Below, in pieces: positions 34,470 to 41,164 of a stretch of DNA of 41,164 bases. Within the stretch, counting starts at the first letter, position 1. The number at the start of each line of letters is the position of its first letter. The position numbers and the translations under genes were made by a program. Source of the DNA: Streptomyces regalis (GTDB lineage Bacteria > Actinomycetota > Actinomycetes > Streptomycetales > Streptomycetaceae); assembly GCF_001509475.1 (NCBI RefSeq), contig NZ_LLZG01000403.1, positions 1-41,164 of the forward strand. Reading direction: 5' to 3'. The notes below the pieces were generated by a model, which did no database searches, was not told the origin of the DNA, and worked only from the letters and a program-made list of their open reading frames with translations.

Positions 34470-35119
34470 GCGTTGCGTCCGCGCCCTCCGAGCGGGGCGC
34501 CGAGGTCGGGCGGCGCATCGGCGTCGGTCTGATGTACGGGCTGTGGCGTCCTCGGGTCCTGGGTTCCTGGAAGGTGCCCGCGACCGGGCCGGTGGTCCTC
34601 GCGGTCAACCACAGCCACAACATCGACGGGCCGATGGTGATGGGCGTGTCGCCCCGGCCCGTGCACTTCTTGATCAAGAAGGAAGCGTTCGTCGGCCCGC
34701 TCGACCCCTTCCTGACCGGTATCGGCCAGCTGAAGGTGGACCGTCATTCCGCCGACCGCACGGCCATCACGCAGGCGCTCGACGTCCTGTCGAACGGCGG
34801 CGTCCTCGGGATATTCCCCGAGGGCACCCGGGGTGAGGGCGACTTCGCCGCGCTGCGTGCCGGGCTCGCCTACTTCGCCGTGCGCAGCGGGGCACCGATC
34901 GTCCCGGTCGCCGTGCTGGGAAGTTCCGAGAAGCGGGGACGGTTGATGAAGGGGCTGCCTCCGCTGCGCCACCGCGTCGACGTCGTGTACGGCGACCCCT
35001 TCGAGGCGGGCGACGGCAGCGGCCGGCGTACCCGCAAGGCGCTGGACGAGGCGACCGAGCGCATCCAGAAGCAGCTCACCGCGCACCTGGAAAACGCCAG
35101 GCGGCTGACCGGCCGCTAG
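34466..35119 (+). CDS. plsC: 1-acyl-glycerol-3-phosphate acyltransferase (PlsC family)
   Basis: 217 residues with the acyltransferase motifs: NHSHNIDGP (the HX4D catalytic motif), KKEAFVGPL, IFPEGTRGEGDFA (motif III) and GAPIVPVAVLG (motif IV). Adds the second acyl chain to lysophosphatidic acid at the membrane face. No clear transmembrane helix is present, so peripheral attachment is likely. GTG at 34466 overlaps the cmk stop. The substrate could be another acyl acceptor; the family is broad. Confidence 0.88.
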   Translation: MSVASAPSERGAEVGRRIGVGLMYGLWRPRVLGSWKVPATGPVVLAVNHSHNIDGPMVMGVSPRPVHFLIKKEAFVGPLDPFLTGIGQLKVDRHSADRTAITQALDVLSNGGVLGIFPEGTRGEGDFAALRAGLAYFAVRSGAPIVPVAVLGSSEKRGRLMKGLPPLRHRVDVVYGDPFEAGDGSGRRTRKALDEATERIQKQLTAHLENARRLTGR

Positions 35120-35200
35120 GCGACACTGAGTAGTGGATCAGACCGGCACAAAGGCACCGGGCGGTCCACCGATCACCACGATGAACGAGGTACGGACTTC

Positions 35201-36679
35201 ATGAACGACCACATCCACTCCGAGGGCTCGCTCGAAGAGCACGACCACGGAGAGCTTGGCGATGCCGAGTACGCGGAGTTCATGGAGCTCGCCGCGGAAG
35301 AGGGCTTCGACCTCGAGGACGTCGAGGGGGCTATTGAAGCGGCCGGGCATGGGCCGTTGCCTGTCCTCGCCGTCGTCGGGCGGCCGAATGTCGGCAAGTC
35401 GACTCTCGTCAACCGGATCATCGGGCGCCGCGAAGCCGTCGTCGAGGACAAGCCCGGCGTCACCCGTGACCGCGTGACCTACGAGGCCGAGTGGGCCGGC
35501 CGGCGCTTCAAGGTCGTCGACACCGGCGGCTGGGAGCAGGACGTCTTCGGCATCGACGCCTCCGTGGCCGCGCAGGCCGAGTTCGCCATCGAGGCCGCCG
35601 ACGCCGTCGTGTTCGTCGTCGACGCCAAGGTGGGTGCCACCGACACCGACGAAGCCGTCGTACGACTGCTGCGCAAGGCCGGCAAGCCCGTGGTGCTGTG
35701 CGCCAACAAGGTCGACGGCCCCAGCGGTGAGGCGGACGCGGCGTACCTGTGGTCGCTGGGGCTGGGGGAGCCGCACCCCGTCTCCGCGCTGCACGGCCGT
35801 GGCACCGGCGACATGCTGGACGCCGTCCTGGAGGCGCTGCCGGAGGCACCGCGCGAGTCCTTCGGCGGGGCCGGCGTCGGCGGCCCGCGTCGCGTCGCCC
35901 TCATCGGCCGGCCGAACGTCGGCAAGTCGTCCCTGCTGAACAAGGTGGCGGGCGAGGAGCGCGTCGTCGTCAACGAAATCGCCGGGACGACCCGTGACCC
36001 GGTCGACGAGCTCATCGAACTGGGCGGCAAGACCTGGAAGTTCGTCGACACGGCGGGCATCCGCAAGCGCGTGCACCTCCAGCAGGGCGCCGACTACTAC
36101 GCCTCGCTGCGCACCGCGGCCGCCGTCGAGAAGGCCGAGGTCGCCGTCGTCCTGATCGACGGTTCCGAGTCCATCTCGGTGCAGGACCAGCGCATCGTCA
36201 CGATGGCCGTGGAGGCGGGCCGCGCGATGGTGATCGCCTACAACAAGTGGGACACCCTCGACGAGGAGCGCCGCTACTACCTGGAGCGCGAGATCGAGAC
36301 CGAGTTCGGCCAGGTGGCGTGGGCGCCGCGGGTCAACGTCTCGGCGCACACCGGCCGGCACATGGAGAAGCTGGTCCCGGCGATCGAGACGGCCCTGGCG
36401 GGTTGGGAGACCCGCGTCCCGACCGGCCGTCTGAACGCCTTCCTCGGCGAGCTGGTCGCCGCCCACCCCCACCCGATCCGCGGCGGCAAGCAGCCCCGCA
36501 TCCTGTTCGGCACCCAGGCCGGCACCAAGCCCCCGCGGTTCGTGCTGTTCGCCTCCGGCTTCATCGAGGCGGGCTACCGCCGCTTCATCGAGCGCCGGCT
36601 GCGCGAGGAGTTCGGCTTCGAGGGCACGCCGATCCACATCTCCGTGCGGGTGCGCGAGAAGCGCGGCAAGAAGAAGTAA
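35201..36679 (+). CDS. der: Ribosome biogenesis GTPase Der (EngA)
   Basis: Two tandem GTPase domains, needed for 50S subunit assembly. 492 residues. An acidic His-rich N-terminal tail of about 50 residues (actinobacterial feature) is followed by domain 1 ([17 protein letters not shown]) and domain 2 ([17 protein letters not shown]). The C-terminal KH-like domain ends [11 protein letters not shown]. All G motifs are intact. ATG 35201 has GAGG 10 bases upstream. It lies 81 bases after plsC, probably in the same operon, and is closed by a strong terminator. Confidence 0.97.
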   Translation: MNDHIHSEGSLEEHDHGELGDAEYAEFMELAAEEGFDLEDVEGAIEAAGHGPLPVLAVVGRPNVGKSTLVNRIIGRREAVVEDKPGVTRDRVTYEAEWAGRRFKVVDTGGWEQDVFGIDASVAAQAEFAIEAADAVVFVVDAKVGATDTDEAVVRLLRKAGKPVVLCANKVDGPSGEADAAYLWSLGLGEPHPVSALHGRGTGDMLDAVLEALPEAPRESFGGAGVGGPRRVALIGRPNVGKSSLLNKVAGEERVVVNEIAGTTRDPVDELIELGGKTWKFVDTAGIRKRVHLQQGADYYASLRTAAAVEKAEVAVVLIDGSESISVQDQRIVTMAVEAGRAMVIAYNKWDTLDEERRYYLEREIETEFGQVAWAPRVNVSAHTGRHMEKLVPAIETALAGWETRVPTGRLNAFLGELVAAHPHPIRGGKQPRILFGTQAGTKPPRFVLFASGFIEAGYRRFIERRLREEFGFEGTPIHISVRVREKRGKKK

Positions 36680-36685
36680 CGGACA

Positions 36686-36720
36686 TGACGGAAGGGCGGC
36701 CCGGTGAGGGCCGCCCTTCC
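36686..36720. terminator. 15-bp perfect bidirectional terminator between der and a convergent gene
   Basis: ACGGAAGGGCGGCCC (36686-36700) and GGGCCGCCCTTCCGT (36706-36720) with a 5-base loop. It begins 6 bases after the der stop and ends 6 bases before the stop of the minus-strand gene, so it can serve both. Confidence 0.92.
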
Positions 36721-36726
36721 GTGTGT

Positions 36727-37080
36727 TCAGCCTCTGCGCGCCGGCGGCAGCGCGGCCGGGACGTGATGCATCCCCGTGCCCCCCTGCGGGCCGATGTGCC
36801 CGACGCGCTGCCACTGAGGCTGCTGACCGCTGCCGTGCCGAGCGCTGTGCGCCCCCGCGCTGTAGGCGCTGTACGAGCTGCTGAACGACCCCGGGCGATG
36901 GCCGCCGTACGTGCCGGTACTGCGCTGGATGTTCCCGAATGCGATGAACCCCAGGTCCTCCTCACCGCTGCGATCACCCGGCAGCGAGCGGAAGGACTTG
37001 ACGTACTCGGCGTAGAGCGCGTCGTAGATCGGCGTGGGCGAGGGGCCGCCCTGATGGCGGGGGACGTCGTATGCATGCAC
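36727..37080 (-). CDS. Small protein of unknown function, likely secreted-independent and partly disordered
   Basis: 117 residues. The first half looks folded (PTPIYDALYAEYVKSFRSLP, then EEDLGFIAFGNI). The second half is Ser/Tyr/Gly/His/Gln-rich and probably disordered. No signal peptide or membrane helix is seen. GTG at 37080 is the only good start; the ribosome binding site is weak. It lies 79 bases after the next gene on the same strand and may be co-transcribed with it. I recognise it only as a Streptomyces-type lineage-specific protein. Confidence 0.65.
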   Translation of the reverse strand: MHAYDVPRHQGGPSPTPIYDALYAEYVKSFRSLPGDRSGEEDLGFIAFGNIQRSTGTYGGHRPGSFSSSYSAYSAGAHSARHGSGQQPQWQRVGHIGPQGGTGMHHVPAALPPARRG

Positions 37081-37159
37081 GTATGTCCAAACGACCCCGA
37101 GCCTGATGAGATGCGGTCGGACCGTGCCCCGGCGAGCAGCCTCAGCTGAACAGCCGCTC

Positions 37160-37942
37160 TCAGGTCCCCGCCAGAGGCAACGCCGCCCCGACCAACTTCC
37201 CGTTCGCCGCCGCCTTGTCCAGCGCCTCCCGCAGCAGATCCTCCCGGGGCTGACGCCCGATGGAACCCACCGGAGCCGCGAACATCAGCACCTGCTGGTG
37301 CTTGTTCGCAGCCGCCCGCCAACCGTCGGTCACCAGCAACGGCTGATGCGCCTGCCACCAGGCGACCGGCTGCCCCCCGTTGGTCCCCGGCTGCAGAACC
37401 GCGTGCAGCTGCCCCATGGCCAGCAGCACGGACCAGCCGTGCAGTACCGGCGGCACGTCGGCCAGCTCCGTCACCGGCATGAACCCCTGCTCGATGAGCA
37501 GCGGCAGGAAGTCGTCCCCGGCGCCGATCGCCCCGGGGCGCACGATGGGCCCGGTCGGCTCGACGACCAGGGCGGGGTGCAGTTCCCCGGCGATCAGTAC
37601 CAGTCCGCTGGTCACGCCGAGCACGGCCTGCTCAGGCACGATCGTGTCCGGCTCGAGGTCGACCGTGTCGCCGGTGATGGACTTCACGGCGCCCTGCAAC
37701 TGCTCCTCGGTGACCTGGACGACCTGCGAGGGCAGGCAGGTGGCGTGGGCGAAGGCGAGGACGGCGGTCTCGTCCCCGATGAACAGGACGGTGCTGGTGC
37801 GCTCCTGTTCGGAGTCGCCCGGGGTGCGACAGGACGTGCAGTCGTAACTGCCGGGGGCGTTCTCCCCGGCGAGCAGCCGGTCGGCTTCTTCGTCGCCGAT
37901 CTCGGCACGTACCTCGTCGCTGACGTCGAGCATGCGCGGCAC
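37160..37942 (-). CDS. Conserved protein of unknown function with an N-terminal CxxC
   Basis: 260 residues, no signal peptide. The first 50 residues carry SYDCTSCRTPGD, a possible zinc or redox site with a third Cys in HATCLPSQ. The rest is hydrophobic-rich but soluble in appearance (PALVVEPTGPIVRPG, LHGWSVLLAMGQLHAVLQPG). GTG at 37942 is well supported by GAGGGAG 6 bases upstream. I do not recognise the family. It is convergent with der and divergent from the Rpf-like gene. Confidence 0.75.
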   Translation of the reverse strand: MPRMLDVSDEVRAEIGDEEADRLLAGENAPGSYDCTSCRTPGDSEQERTSTVLFIGDETAVLAFAHATCLPSQVVQVTEEQLQGAVKSITGDTVDLEPDTIVPEQAVLGVTSGLVLIAGELHPALVVEPTGPIVRPGAIGAGDDFLPLLIEQGFMPVTELADVPPVLHGWSVLLAMGQLHAVLQPGTNGGQPVAWWQAHQPLLVTDGWRAAANKHQQVLMFAAPVGSIGRQPREDLLREALDKAAANGKLVGAALPLAGT

Positions 37943-38260
37943 GGTTGGCTCCCTCGGGATGCGGTGCGTGGCGGGGCCGGGTGGCTCCCGGTCCGTGAAC
38001 CGGCGGGTGCCGGGCTCATGAAGAAGACAACGGACGATCTGTGGCGGGAGTCACGCACCACGGCGAACGGAATCGAACCATCCACCGCACACGGTCACCT
38101 CGGGTGCGGAATCGCGTACTCACCGTCAAGTCCTTGGAGGCCCAAGGAAGTTGGTTGCGTGGGGTGCGTCACAGACCGCCGGGGTTGTTGGTCGACAAAT
38201 CCTGAAATCAGCGAATGAAGTGGGTGGCCGGAAAACGACGATACCGGAGGTAACGGCTAA

Positions 38261-39142
<882 letters not shown>

Positions 39143-39246
39143 GCATCGCTCCCTGCCCCGGGCATGAAGCCCCGCCCGGTCCGCCGACCGGGTGGGGCAC
39201 CGGCGGCCGTCGGACGCGCCGCCCCGGTCGGCCGCAATGAACTGCC

Positions 39247-40434
<1,188 letters not shown>

Positions 40435-40438
<4 letters not shown>

Positions 40439-41157
40439 ACCGGGGTCTCCTGAGAGCCTGCGACATCGAGTACGCGGTCGGGTGGGCCGGAGGCGACGAT
40501 GCGGCCGGCGGCCATGACGTGCACGGTGTCGGCGAGGTCGGCGACCAGGTCGAGGTCGTGCTCGACGACGAGCAGGGCCGTGCCATCGGCGGCGAGTGCC
40601 TTCAGGACCCGGGCCAGTGCGGTGACTTCGGCGGTGTCGAGGCCGGCGGCGGGTTCGTCGAGCAGCAGCACGCGCGGGCTGCCGGCGAGGGCGCGGGCCA
40701 GCTCGACACGGCGGAGTGTGCCGGTGGGGAGGTCTGCGGCCGGCATCGACCGTAGGGGGCCGTCGAGTCCGAGGAGCCTGAGGGCTCGCTCCACGGCTGC
40801 GGGGTCTCGGACTCGGCCTTGTTCGGCGCCTACGCGGACGTTGTCGGCCACAGTCAAAGAGGGGAACACGGCCAGTTGCTGGAAGGTGCGGGCGATGCCC
40901 AGGCGGGTGCGGGCGTGTGCGGGCAGGCGGGTGATGTCCCGGGTGCCGAGCAGGACTTGGCCGTGGGCGGGGCGGTGGGTGCCGGCCAGGCAGTGGAACA
41001 GGGTGGTCTTTCCGGCGCCGTTGGGGCCGATGATCGCGGTGATGTGGCCGGGTGGGACGGTGAGGGTGACGTCGTCGAGGGCCGTGAAGCCGTCGTAGCG
41101 GGCTTGGAGGTGGTGGGTGGTGAGGATGTGGGCGAGGGTGCGGCGGGAGATGGCCAC
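40435..41157 (-). CDS. livG: ABC transporter ATPase, LivG type (start uncertain at window edge)
   Basis: 240 residues from GTG 41157, but the frame is open to the window end, so the start could be upstream or the protein could be fused to a permease. Walker A is IGPNGAGKTT, with FQQLAVFPSLTVADNV, the signature LPTGTLRRVELARALAG and Walker B VLLLDEPAAGLD; the switch His is VVEHDLDLV. All catalytic residues are present. It pairs with LivF; the permease and binding-protein genes are expected beyond the window. Confidence 0.85.
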
Positions 41158-41164
41158 GGCTCGG

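Overview
The window is a piece of a high-GC actinomycete chromosome, almost certainly Streptomyces. Third codon positions are strongly G/C, GTG and TTG starts are frequent, and many genes overlap by GTGA or ATGA. Three kinds of short repeat typical of Streptomyces chromosomes are present. The housekeeping order (tlyA, nadK, recN ... pyrG, Nudix ... parA, scpA, scpB, rluB ... cmk, der) is the one I recall from mycobacteria and other actinobacteria. Accessory blocks sit in the gaps of that scaffold. No tRNA, rRNA, CRISPR array, integrase or transposase gene was seen.

Layout. 1-4030: tail of a small unknown gene, tlyA, nadK and recN. 4031-11801: a 0.5-kb stretch with no convincing gene, then a GT4 glycosyltransferase, a PucR-type regulator, an LLM-class (F420/flavin) oxidoreductase, a BBE-type FAD oxidoreductase and a GH15 glucoamylase/trehalase-like enzyme. 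12311-14729: pyrG, a terminator and an ADP-ribose-pyrophosphatase-like Nudix enzyme. 15123-18470: a P-loop/TPR protein and alanine dehydrogenase. 18828-23660: a tightly overlapping chromosome-organisation operon, ParA-like ATPase / ribbon-helix-helix-like protein / ScpA / ScpB / RluB-type pseudouridine synthase. 23758-26769: an ECF sigma factor with a C-terminal SnoaL-like domain, a TIGR03086-type partner, and an MFS exporter gene frameshifted by a small repeat.

26778-30032 is the most unusual part. A NrtR-like Nudix/winged-helix protein, preceded by a promoter that overlaps a palindrome, is translationally coupled to an ADP-ribosylglycohydrolase. These are followed by two RlaP-type (DNA polymerase beta superfamily) nucleotidyltransferases, one intact and one apparently broken. 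I read this as an ADP-ribose / nucleic-acid repair or modification module.

30055-31838 (minus strand) holds a secreted Rieske protein, a membrane cytochrome-like protein and a membrane-anchored protein carrying an in-frame copy of the same repeat. 32080-36679: aroH-type chorismate mutase and tyrA, then cmk, plsC and der, ending in a 15-bp perfect terminator. 36727-37942: two unknown proteins. 38286-39828: two secreted Rpf-like transglycosylases, the first behind a structured leader. 39761-41164: two branched-chain-amino-acid-type ABC ATPases, the second running to the window edge.

The core genes serve ribosome modification, NAD(P) and CTP supply, DNA repair, chromosome condensation, aromatic amino-acid synthesis and ribosome assembly. 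The accessory blocks add redox, cell-wall and stress-response functions. All functional calls are by recognising protein families by eye; no database search was run.
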